This document shows positions 1 through 7,123 of a stretch of DNA of 64,000 nucleotides, in pieces. Numbering within the stretch: position 1 is the first letter of the stretch; every line of letters starts with the position of its first letter. Source of the DNA: CAJXMH01 sp964001305 (GTDB lineage Bacteria; Bacteroidota; Bacteroidia; Flavobacteriales_E; Vicingaceae). A program made the translations under genes and the position numbers. Below the pieces are notes generated by a model. The model was not told where the DNA came from. It saw only the letters and a list, made by a program, of their open reading frames with translations, and made no database searches. Location: NCBI GenBank assembly GCA_964001305.1, contig CAXFAI010000035.1, forward strand, positions 95,097 through 159,096. The letters are read 5' to 3'.

Positions 1-75
1 ACGCAAGCATGACCAATGGCAAATTCTCAGACTTTACTTATTTATTACAAAGAGCTCAAAAAGAAAAAAACTAAG

Positions 76-549
76 ATGGAAAATGAAATGAAAAACTTTG
101 TCGGTTTAAGCGCCGTGCTAACCGGCTTTAACGAATCAATAATCGCTCCTGGCATTGATCCCATTAATATAAAAGAAGAATACTTGGCTGCATTTATTGA
201 CAACATTGGAACGGATTTAACCGATGAAATTTTGTTGAAATACGAAAGCTTAAAGGCCGCTGGTAAAACGGATCGTGAAATTGGTGAAGGCATGCTTGAT
301 GATAGCAATGGAGAAGCTTTTACCATGGCTTGCCGCAAGCTAATCTTTTTATGGTATTCAGGCGCTTGGCCCACCATAATTAATCAAGGAACAGCGACAG
401 TTAGCTCGCTGCTTTCAGCAGAAAGCTACACCCAAGGTTTGGTTTGGCAGGTCATGCAATCGCATCCCATGGGCGATTCTGATTTCCGATACGGATATTG
501 GAATGAAGAACCACCGGCTTTAAGCGCATTTACAGGAAACAAAAACTAA
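76..549 (+). CDS. FAD-dependent sugar/polyol dehydrogenase, small subunit (sorbitol dehydrogenase-like)
   Basis: Probable small (gamma-type) subunit of a membrane-linked sugar or polyol dehydrogenase whose catalytic GMC subunit is encoded 11 bases downstream. What is seen: a short helical protein with the family pattern LIFLWYSGAW, then YTQGLVWQVM and an aromatic-rich C-terminus. Known small subunits help export and mature the catalytic subunit and usually carry a twin-arginine signal. None is visible here, whether translation starts at 76 (MENEMKN, preferred because it aligns with the family N-terminus) or at 16. Upstream sequence is outside the window, so the start is uncertain and a preceding cytochrome subunit cannot be excluded. 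Confidence 0.75.
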   Translation: MENEMKNFVGLSAVLTGFNESIIAPGIDPINIKEEYLAAFIDNIGTDLTDEILLKYESLKAAGKTDREIGEGMLDDSNGEAFTMACRKLIFLWYSGAWPTIINQGTATVSSLLSAESYTQGLVWQVMQSHPMGDSDFRYGYWNEEPPALSAFTGNKN

Positions 550-560
550 AAATTAAACGA

Positions 561-2537
561 ATGGAAAACTCGACAGAATACGATGTTGTAATCGTTGGCT
601 CTGGTATAGCCGGAGCCATTGTAGCCTACAATTTAGGCAAAGCAGGAAAAAAAGTGCTCATTTTAGAAGCTGGTCCTAAAGTACCAGCCGATAGAAGTGG
701 TTATATGGAAACCTTTTTTAAGGCCAATGCCAAAACTCCTGAATCTCCTTATCCACCCTCAACCCAAAATGCGGTACCTAGTACAGCTGACAATCCTTTA
801 GGACTTCCAGATCCGGCCAAGGAAAATACTCCAAGATATACTGTGCTGCAAATTGGTTCATGGCGTAAACCCAAACAAAGCTATTTTGAATTTACAGCAC
901 AACCTCCAAACTTGCAAGGAGACAGCCCGGATGCTATGTTTGCTTACGGTAGTTCTTACGAACGAATTGGTGGTGGTACAACTTGGCACTGGCTTGGAAC
1001 TAGTTTGCGTTTTTTACCCAATGATTTTGAATTAAAAAGCAAATATGGCGTAGGCGTAGATTGGCCGGGTGGCAAAGATTTTTACAATAAGTTGGTCCCA
1101 TACTACGAAAAAGCAACCAATGAAATTAATGTGGCCGGTAGCAAAGCCGCCATGGATAAACTGTATAAGCAATTTGATGGTCAGAGCTCTTTTGGCCCTG
1201 ATTACGATTACCCCATGCCAGAGATTGATGAATCATTAGTTGACCAAGCTTTTGCCGAAAAAGTTTCTGCTTTAGAAATTGATGGTGAGCCAGTTTACTT
1301 AACACCAACTCCACAAGGCCGAAACTCTAGACCCGGAGAAAGAAGGCAGTGTGCAGGCAACACCAATTGCATTCCCATTTGCCCAATACAAGCCAAGTAC
1401 GACGCTACCGTAACGCTTGCCAGAGCTTTACAAACAGGCAATGTTGAAATACGCTACCAGCATGTGGTTAGCAAAGTGCTACTGGACGAAACCACGGATG
1501 AAGTAAATGGCATTGAGTTTATTACTTACGACGAAAAAAATGGCCCCGCTACAGGAAATGGAACTGTTTACGGTAAAAAATATGTGTTAGCCGCACATGC
1601 TATTGAAACGCCTAAATTGTTGTTGATGTCCAAAACCGAAAAATTTCCAAATGGGGTGGCTAACAGCAGCGATCAAGTGGGCCGTAACTTAATGGACCAT
1701 ATCATGTATTTGGCTTGGGGCTTGGCAGATAAGCAAGTTTTCCCGTATCGAGGTCCTCTTTCTACTTCAGGGATAGAGTCTGTAAGAGATGGTGCTTTTA
1801 GAAGCAATCGTGCAGCCTACCGCATAGAAATTGGCAACGAAGGTTGGCAATGGGCTACCGGTGACCCTTTTACCACTTTAGCCGATTTTGTTTTTGGTCA
1901 GAATACAACCCAAACCAATGGTAGCAAAGTAAACGGCCAAGGAAAAAGCTTAAAAGCAAACCCCAATTTGCCTGACAATAGCAAATTGTTTGGAAAGGAA
2001 TTGGTGAATACACTTAATGACATTTATACTCGTCAACTTCGCCTGGGTTATTTAATTGAGCAACTTCCCAATGAAGCCAACCGAGTAGAGCTTTCAGACA
2101 CCTTAACCGATAATTTAGGTTTGCCCAGACCAAAGGTTACGTATCAAATTCCTGAAGATTATGTAAGAGATGCCTTTGTTTCGGCGAAAGAAGTTTCCAC
2201 GGAAATTTTTAATAGCATGAACGCGACTGAATATACTGAAGAACCAGGCAAACCAATCTTTTACCCAGAGGAAGGAAAGGAATTAACGTCCACCAATTTC
2301 CAGTACAAAGGCAACAACTTTAAATTTTATGGTGCTGGGCATATTGTGGGTACTTACCGTATGGGTACATCAAAAGAAAATTCTGTTTTGAATGAACGGC
2401 AACAATCTTGGGATCATAACAATTTGTACATGGTAGGAAGCGGCGTTTTTCCAACCCTTACCACAGCAAACCCAACCTTAACCATTGCAGCTTTAGCCAA
2501 TTTAGCGGCCGATAGCATTTTGGAAGATTTGGGTTAA
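561..2537 (+). CDS. GMC-family FAD-dependent sugar/polyol dehydrogenase, catalytic subunit
   Basis: Catalytic subunit that should oxidise a sugar or polyol using FAD. Seen: dinucleotide-binding motif GSGIAG at residues 13-18 followed by an acidic LILEAG strand end; a Cys cluster C264-x5-C270-x3-C274 (NCIPICPI) like the one that holds the 3Fe-4S cluster in bacterial FAD-glucose dehydrogenase; and a C-terminal GMC domain with GAGHIVGT (His594) and NPTLTIAALA. The length of 658 residues is slightly longer than the usual 540-590. It pairs with the small subunit upstream. No cytochrome c subunit follows, and a strong terminator lies directly downstream. The substrate cannot be read from sequence. 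Confidence 0.88.
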   Translation: MENSTEYDVVIVGSGIAGAIVAYNLGKAGKKVLILEAGPKVPADRSGYMETFFKANAKTPESPYPPSTQNAVPSTADNPLGLPDPAKENTPRYTVLQIGSWRKPKQSYFEFTAQPPNLQGDSPDAMFAYGSSYERIGGGTTWHWLGTSLRFLPNDFELKSKYGVGVDWPGGKDFYNKLVPYYEKATNEINVAGSKAAMDKLYKQFDGQSSFGPDYDYPMPEIDESLVDQAFAEKVSALEIDGEPVYLTPTPQGRNSRPGERRQCAGNTNCIPICPIQAKYDATVTLARALQTGNVEIRYQHVVSKVLLDETTDEVNGIEFITYDEKNGPATGNGTVYGKKYVLAAHAIETPKLLLMSKTEKFPNGVANSSDQVGRNLMDHIMYLAWGLADKQVFPYRGPLSTSGIESVRDGAFRSNRAAYRIEIGNEGWQWATGDPFTTLADFVFGQNTTQTNGSKVNGQGKSLKANPNLPDNSKLFGKELVNTLNDIYTRQLRLGYLIEQLPNEANRVELSDTLTDNLGLPRPKVTYQIPEDYVRDAFVSAKEVSTEIFNSMNATEYTEEPGKPIFYPEEGKELTSTNFQYKGNNFKFYGAGHIVGTYRMGTSKENSVLNERQQSWDHNNLYMVGSGVFPTLTTANPTLTIAALANLAADSILEDLG

Positions 2538-2557
2538 ACAAATTCCTTTAGAAACTG

Positions 2558-2590
2558 AAAAGCGGCTTAACGATTAGCCGCTTTTTTTAT
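2558..2590 (+). terminator. Rho-independent terminator after the dehydrogenase operon
   Basis: Perfect 8-base arms AAGCGGCT (2560-2567) and AGCCGCTT (2576-2583), an 8-base loop and a following T tract, 20 bases past the GMC stop codon. Confidence 0.85.
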
Positions 2591-2654
2591 TTTTTAAAGC
2601 TAGATTTAGCTATCTTGTTAGACTTGAAATCCTGACTAACAAACATCACCCTAA

Positions 2655-3983
2655 ATGAAATCATTATGTCTTTTTTTTAGCCTTTGCCTTTTACTTTATG
2701 GCTGCTCAACACCTAAGTTTAACCAAACTATAGTTACGAGTGATATTAATAACTTTTGGAAAGCCTATAATCAAATTCAAACAACACAAGATACTCTTCA
2801 ACAACTGCAGCTTTTGAAAGAGCTTTATTTAGAGCCTGCATCTCCCGGTTTAAAAGACATCATAGAAGTAAGACGTTATACGGCAAAGGAATTTCTCACC
2901 GCCATGACTTCTTACCCTAAGTTTTGGGAATCAATTCGGGAAAATACCTTAAATGTGTATTTGCATGAAGAAGAAATTAGTAGTGATATACAAAAGTTTA
3001 AAGCGGTTTATCCTGATTTAAAGCCTGCTACCATTTACTTTACTGTTGGCGCCTTTAGAACTAATGGAACCATTAAAAATCAACATATTCTTATTGGCAG
3101 TGAATTGGCGATGGCCGATTCGAATACTCAAATTTCTGAATTGCCTGAATGGCGACAGCCCTATTACCGTGCATACAAACCCTTGCAAAACTTATCACTG
3201 CTTTGTACGCATGAGTATGTTCACACCCAGCAAAATGAGTTTGTCGAAAACTTACTTTCGCTTTGTCTTTATGAGGGCATTGCAGAATATGTATCTTGCA
3301 AAGTCACTGGAAAAGCATCTACCGTGCCTGCTATTGAATTTGGGAAGCAAAACGAGCAGAAAGTAGTCAATCAATTTGTCAACGATTTATACCTCATGTC
3401 GGTAACCTACAATTGGCTATGGGGAGAAAATCGAAATCATTTAAAAGTAAGAGACTTAGGCTATTACATCGGTTATAAAATCGCTAAGCGTTACGTTGCA
3501 AAATCGAAAAACAAACAGCAGGCTATCAAAGAGCTGATTGAGCTTGATTATACGAATGAAACAGAAGTAGAACGAATTGTAGATGCCTCAAAATTCTTAC
3601 CCAAAAGTCTTGCGGAACTCGAGCAAGACTATGAAAGCAAAAGACCTGAAGTGATAGATATACTAGAATTTGAAAACGGCAGTCAGGCAGTTGACCCAAA
3701 AACGAAAAGCATAACCGTGATCTTTTCAGACACTTTAAATGGCATAGAAAATGGACTAGATTACGGCCCGATGGGAGAAGAGTATTATCCGAAAGTAGAG
3801 AATAATAGCAGGGCCTTTAGCAAGGATTTACTTTCTTACACTTTTGAAGTAGAGTTAGAAGCAAACAAAACCTATCAACTAATCATTGGCTCAAATTTTC
3901 GTTTGAAAAACGGCATTCGATTAAAACCCTATCTTATTACTTTTAAAACCAAAAAAAGCATACAGACAGCCAATGACTCCTGA
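2655..3983 (+). CDS. Lipoprotein with HExxH metallopeptidase motif and C-terminal Ig-like domain
   Basis: Predicted outer-envelope lipoprotein: hydrophobic signal and lipobox LLYGC with the modified Cys at residue 17. Residues 186-190 are HEYVH, a zinc-peptidase HExxH motif, followed by EGIAEY (207-212), which supplies the third-ligand Glu seen in DUF2268/GldB-like predicted Zn proteases. The last roughly 100 residues (from DPKTKSITVIFSD) look like an Ig-like domain of the Big_5 type. It overlaps the next gene by 11 bases, so the two are probably cotranscribed. Peptidase activity is inferred from the motif only; no substrate can be proposed. Confidence 0.7.
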   Translation: MKSLCLFFSLCLLLYGCSTPKFNQTIVTSDINNFWKAYNQIQTTQDTLQQLQLLKELYLEPASPGLKDIIEVRRYTAKEFLTAMTSYPKFWESIRENTLNVYLHEEEISSDIQKFKAVYPDLKPATIYFTVGAFRTNGTIKNQHILIGSELAMADSNTQISELPEWRQPYYRAYKPLQNLSLLCTHEYVHTQQNEFVENLLSLCLYEGIAEYVSCKVTGKASTVPAIEFGKQNEQKVVNQFVNDLYLMSVTYNWLWGENRNHLKVRDLGYYIGYKIAKRYVAKSKNKQQAIKELIELDYTNETEVERIVDASKFLPKSLAELEQDYESKRPEVIDILEFENGSQAVDPKTKSITVIFSDTLNGIENGLDYGPMGEEYYPKVENNSRAFSKDLLSYTFEVELEANKTYQLIIGSNFRLKNGIRLKPYLITFKTKKSIQTANDS

Positions 3984-4428
3984 AGAAAACCTCAACAAAC
4001 ACCACTTAGCATTGCCAGAACTCAGCAAAGCGGGTGGCAGCTATGAATCGCTAAACATTCGTGGTAATATCGCTTATGTAGCCATTCAATTTCCCATTTT
4101 AAATGGAAGTTATTTATACCAAGGTCATATTGGTAAAGACCTCAGTACCAAAGAAGGCTACCAAGCCATGGAACTTTGTGCCTTAAATGTTTTGTCGCAT
4201 GTAAAACATCAAATCGGATTTGAAAACTTGGAAGGACTGAATCACATAGATGCCTATTATCAGGCTGCAGAGGGATGGGATGACGCTCCGCTTGTGGTAA
4301 ATGGTGCTTCGGATCTATTTTTAAAAGTGTTAGAAGATAAAGGAAAACACAGCAGAGCCATTGTTGGTGCGCATCAATTGGCCCGAAACTTTAGTGTAGG
4401 TTTATGCGCTTCTTTTACCTTAAAGTAA
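3973..4428 (+). CDS. RidA/YjgF-family protein
   Basis: RidA-superfamily protein of 151 residues; members hydrolyse reactive enamine/imine intermediates or bind small metabolites as trimers. Seen: the family fold pattern with a GHIGKDLSTKEGYQA segment and a C-terminal SRAIVGAHQLARNFSV segment that keeps the Arg aligned with the catalytic Arg of RidA, but the terminal Glu of classical RidA is not present. It therefore belongs to the divergent YjgF/chorismate-mutase-like branch. The start overlaps the preceding lipoprotein gene and the following gene begins 7 bases later, which implies a three-gene operon. Confidence 0.8.
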   Translation: MTPEENLNKHHLALPELSKAGGSYESLNIRGNIAYVAIQFPILNGSYLYQGHIGKDLSTKEGYQAMELCALNVLSHVKHQIGFENLEGLNHIDAYYQAAEGWDDAPLVVNGASDLFLKVLEDKGKHSRAIVGAHQLARNFSVGLCASFTLK

Positions 4429-4435
4429 ATCCAGT

Positions 4436-5353
4436 ATGAAAATGATATTCTCCTGCTTAGTTGCTTTGACTTTCTGCTTTGCATGCCAACCCAAAACAGC
4501 TCCTAAAGAAAATGTAAAAGATGAATACACCTTTATACAAGAAGAAGCCTATGAACTCTATAAACCTCATGAAAAAGCTGCGGCTACCTTGCTGCTTTTT
4601 GGTGGATTTTCAGAAACGGCTGAACGGGTTCAAGAAGAATTTCAAATATTGGATATAGCGAAAGCCAATCAACTAAATCTACTCATTTGGAATTGGAACC
4701 AACAACTGTGGTTAGAAGATGCTCAAAAGGAAAGCTTAACCCTTAAGCTGACTCAAATTTTTGAAAAGCATGCCTTGGAGAATGAAAAATTGTATTTGGG
4801 TGGCTATTCTAGTGGTGGAAATATGGCTTTGCTCTTGAGCGATTATTTGGTAGAACAGCAAGCTAGCTTGCAGCCCAAAGGTGTTTTTGTGGTAGACTCC
4901 CCTATTGATTTGTACGCTCTTTACAAAAGCTCCGAGAAAAACATAGCCCGAAACTTTTCGGAACCTTCGGTGCAAGAAAGTACTTGGTTAATCAAAAGCT
5001 TGGGCGAAGCCTTTGGCTCGCCAGACGATAGCTTAGCTAATTATGAGGAACAAGCGGTGTATACCGAAAAAAGCCAAAACATGGAGAATGTGAAGCATTT
5101 AAAAAATGTAAAAATTCGTTTATATACCGAGCCGGATAGTTTGTGGTGGAAAGAAAACAGAATGGCCGATGCTGACCAAATGAATGCCTACTATTTGGAG
5201 CGTTTGGCCAAACAATTACAAGCAGAAAATTTTAAAAAAGTAGAATTCATCACCACCCAAAACAAAGGTTATCGCGCAAATGGCATGCGGCATCCACACA
5301 GTTGGTCTATTGTAGACAAAGCTGATTTGATGCGATGGATCTTGGAAGAATAA
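4436..5353 (+). CDS. Alpha/beta-hydrolase-like lipoprotein
   Basis: Predicted lipoprotein (signal peptide ending in a CFAC lipobox, Cys17) with an alpha/beta-hydrolase look: LLLFGGFSE early strand and oxyanion region, nucleophile elbow G-Y-S-S-G at residues 123-127 (Ser125), a later acidic position in LYTEPD, and a candidate catalytic His in HPHSWSIVD. These give a plausible Ser-Asp-His triad, but the sequence is not close to a family I can name. It is last in the small operon with the RidA gene. The alternative start two codons downstream (4442) is equally possible. Confidence 0.6.
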   Translation: MKMIFSCLVALTFCFACQPKTAPKENVKDEYTFIQEEAYELYKPHEKAAATLLLFGGFSETAERVQEEFQILDIAKANQLNLLIWNWNQQLWLEDAQKESLTLKLTQIFEKHALENEKLYLGGYSSGGNMALLLSDYLVEQQASLQPKGVFVVDSPIDLYALYKSSEKNIARNFSEPSVQESTWLIKSLGEAFGSPDDSLANYEEQAVYTEKSQNMENVKHLKNVKIRLYTEPDSLWWKENRMADADQMNAYYLERLAKQLQAENFKKVEFITTQNKGYRANGMRHPHSWSIVDKADLMRWILEE

Positions 5354-5414
5354 ACACCAAAAGTAAAAGTTCCATTTTAGGTTTTCCTATGAATATAGTT
5401 GCCGTTAAATTTTG

Positions 5415-5421
5415 TATTTTG
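5415..5421 (+). promoter_or_regulatory. Putative -7 box of the array-leading module (copy 1)
   Basis: TATTTTG, resembling the Bacteroidota -7 element, with 26 bases between it and the ATG at 5448. Copy 2 of the module has TATCTTG at 63869-63875 with exactly the same 26-base interval, although the flanking DNA differs. Confidence 0.45.
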
Positions 5422-5424
5422 TAA

Positions 5425-5546
5425 GCGGAAAAAGAATTGGAAAACCGATGAACCCAAAGTGCAACATATACGCGATAGTAAACGCTTATTTGTCGTTTAA
5501 AAACGGATATAACGCTGATATAAAACACATTAACCCTAAAAACATA
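5425..5546 (+). repeat. Dispersed 122-base module, copy 1 (second copy at 63879-64000)
   Basis: 122 bases that match 63879-64000 in the same orientation with 5 mismatches by my alignment (about 96%). It covers a short leader plus the first 33 codons of a small ORF. Copy 1 stands directly before the cassette array; copy 2 is cut by the window end, so its full length is unknown. Confidence 0.9.
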
Positions 5547-5579
5547 AGTTCAACCTATAAAAGATATATGTTGCACTAG
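5448..5579 (+). CDS. 43-codon ORF in the dispersed module, leading the cassette array
   Basis: Open frame from ATG 5448 to TAG 5577-5579, beginning MNPKCNIYAIVNAYLS, with no family I recognise. Coding is suggested by the second copy (from 63902): across 33 shared codons there are three differences, two of them silent (Gly and Asn third positions) and one His/Asn. It may be a leader peptide, or the truncated front of a longer gene interrupted where the cassette array joins. An inverted repeat (5458-5470 with 5565-5577) lies almost entirely inside it, so the DNA or RNA structure may matter more than the peptide. Confidence 0.4.
   Translation: MNPKCNIYAIVNAYLSFKNGYNADIKHINPKNISSTYKRYMLH
5458..5577 (+). 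repeat. Inverted repeat with attC-like ends at the array start
   Basis: Perfect 13-base arms AGTGCAACATATA (5458-5470) and TATATGTTGCACT (5565-5577), 94 bases apart. The ends read GTGCAAC ... GTTGCAC, the order of the R'' and R' ends of an attC-like site, and lie about 20 bases before the first cassette boundary (GTTGGCATG, 5596). Confidence 0.6.
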
Positions 5580-5613
5580 TGCGATATATATACTTGTTGG
5601 CATGCATTAAAAA

Positions 5614-6180
5614 ATGATAATCAAACGACATAAGACATTATTACTGATTGGTTCAATTCTGTGGGTTGCAGGATTCTTTATGGCTGCAGCGACAGTTTAT
5701 CCTTTCGCTTTGATTGGAGTTTACTTAGGTCCGCCAATTTTGATGATAGGAATAATTGGTTGGATAATAAATTATAGACGGACTAAAAATCAATTTCCAA
5801 ATCCAATAAGGTCTTTCAATCGAATATTGAGTAAGCATAAAGGACTTCTGAAATATCATTTTGCAATGTTTGAATTTATGTTTTCCTACCTACTTCACTT
5901 TTGGACTTTTTGCATTGTGTTTTGGGTTGGACTTGCATTTTTAGGAACAACTGTTTTCAAAAATTCCAATGCTTTTGCAGCGACCAAAAATTATGTTGAA
6001 AATGATAGCGACCTGATTGAACGAATTGGACAAATTAGATATTATGGATTTCTTATTGGCGGATCTGTCTCTTCAAGCGGCAATGCTGACATTTCTTTCT
6101 CAATAATCGGAGACAATGAGACAATCGATGCGAAAGCGATACTTGAAAATGGAAAAGTGATTGAAATAAAATATAAATAA
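5614..6180 (+). CDS. Cassette 1: membrane protein with C-terminal Coa1-like domain
   Basis: 188 residues. Three hydrophobic segments are visible: two near the N-terminus (about 10-30 and 32-52) and one about 90-112. The C-terminal stretch from YVENDSDLIERIG through GKVIEI resembles the Coa1 (cytochrome oxidase assembly factor 1) domain found in small bacterial membrane proteins. A role in membrane complex assembly is only a guess from that similarity. It is the sole gene of the first cassette: ATG 9 bases after the opening arm, TAA 3 bases before the closing arm, and no room for its own promoter, so expression probably depends on read-through. Confidence 0.6.
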   Translation: MIIKRHKTLLLIGSILWVAGFFMAAATVYPFALIGVYLGPPILMIGIIGWIINYRRTKNQFPNPIRSFNRILSKHKGLLKYHFAMFEFMFSYLLHFWTFCIVFWVGLAFLGTTVFKNSNAFAATKNYVENDSDLIERIGQIRYYGFLIGGSVSSSGNADISFSIIGDNETIDAKAILENGKVIEIKYK

Positions 6181-6183
6181 CGA

Positions 6184-6384
6184 CATGCCAACAAGGTGTA
6201 TAGCCAATAGGGCATTTAGAGATAAATTGAAAGTCCTGTTCTTTGAGCAGGCAACGCCAAAACAAAGTTTTGACGTTTAACAAAAAGAATATTAAAAGTA
6301 AAAACATTTGTTTTGGCTTAGTGGTAAACCGAAAGTGAAGTGCTTCGAATCTGCCCTACTGCCCATACACAGAACGTTGTGCAA
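6184..6384 (+). repeat. attC-like site between cassettes 1 and 2 (copy 1 of long repeat)
   Basis: Starts CATGCCAAC (pairs with the 5' end of cassette 1) and ends with GTTGTGCAA (5' end of cassette 2). Inside, 6196-6214 pairs with 6352-6370 (16 of 19), and 6256-6266 GCCAAAACAAA pairs perfectly with 6307-6317. The inner part is about 94% identical to 8301-8489. Confidence 0.75.
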
Positions 6385-6406
6385 CATTGGAAACAGCCTT
6401 GAATAA

Positions 6407-6775
6407 ATGAGACTATTACTAACATTAATGACTCTGACTCTTCTTGGTTCATGTCAAAATGAGATTATAGCCAAATTTGAAATCAAGAACATGACGAATG
6501 AAACCATTGATTCAATTAGTATTAAATCATTTGACCACCAACGGAATTCTGAGTTCATACAGCTTAAATCAGGAGAAAGTAAATCATATTGGTTGGACAT
6601 GACTAAATTGCCAAAGGTTGATGGTGAATATTTATTAACTTTTAGAAGAAACATGACAAACAAAGAGTTAAAGAGATTTGGATACTTTACAAATGGTTAC
6701 CCTCTCGAGGAAGTAACCAATATTCAATTTAAAAAAGACACTATTTTAATTAAACAGGTCTCTAACTCTTATTAA
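6407..6775 (+). CDS. Cassette 2, gene A: small lipoprotein of unknown function
   Basis: 122 residues with a short hydrophobic N-terminus and lipobox LLGSC (Cys16), then a compact beta-rich sequence (KFEIKNMTNETIDSISIKSF) that resembles a small Ig-like or beta-sandwich domain. I cannot name the family. It begins 22 bases after the opening arm of cassette 2 and is followed 15 bases later by a second small gene in the same cassette. Confidence 0.65.
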   Translation: MRLLLTLMTLTLLGSCQNEIIAKFEIKNMTNETIDSISIKSFDHQRNSEFIQLKSGESKSYWLDMTKLPKVDGEYLLTFRRNMTNKELKRFGYFTNGYPLEEVTNIQFKKDTILIKQVSNSY

Positions 6776-6790
6776 ACACTTAATCTCATT

Positions 6791-6976
6791 ATGACTTCAA
6801 AAAATTACTTCACCATTGCAGGAATATTTTTAATCCTCTTTATATTAACTTCTATAGCTGATATTTTCAGTTTACCTGTATGGATTCATTGGCTGACCAC
6901 TATTGGACTTGCAGTTTTTGCATTTTTAGGTTTGAATAAAAAGAAGGAAGAAGCTAAAAAGGAAGAAAAAAAATAA
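6791..6976 (+). CDS. Cassette 2, gene B: 61-residue two-helix membrane protein
   Basis: Two hydrophobic helices (about 8-25 and 32-48) followed by a lysine/glutamate-rich tail (KKKEEAKKEEKK). No family is recognised; the charged tail implies a cytoplasmic C-terminus. The stop codon is 3 bases before the closing arm TTGCACAAC. It shares the cassette with the preceding lipoprotein gene, so the two may work together or simply travel together. Confidence 0.6.
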   Translation: MTSKNYFTIAGIFLILFILTSIADIFSLPVWIHWLTTIGLAVFAFLGLNKKKEEAKKEEKK

Positions 6977-6979
6977 CGA

Positions 6980-7114
6980 TTGCACAACAATGGCTATAAG
7001 TAATTGCTTGTTCTCGCCTACTTCTGAAAATCCTCACGGATTTTCAGTTTGGTGTGTACTTGCAAAGTTAATCGCTAAACCACGCAACTACTCATAGCCG
7101 AGACCGTTATGGGC
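6980..7114 (+). repeat. attC-like site between cassettes 2 and 3 (different sequence, same fold)
   Basis: Starts TTGCACAAC and ends with GTTATGGGC. Arms 6992-7007 (GGCTATAAGTAATTGC) and 7084-7099 pair 14 of 16; both mismatches are A-C on the top strand, so T-G on the bottom. A perfect inner hairpin has 10-base arms at 7024-7033 and 7038-7047 with a 4-base loop. Sequence is unrelated to the spacers on either side. Confidence 0.75.
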
Positions 7115-7123
7115 AATTAAAAG

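Noticed and set aside
5307..5528. 73-codon minus-strand open frame over the leader module
   Set aside because: It spans the end of the hydrolase gene and the plus-strand module; the two module copies show silent-type changes in the plus frame, not this one.
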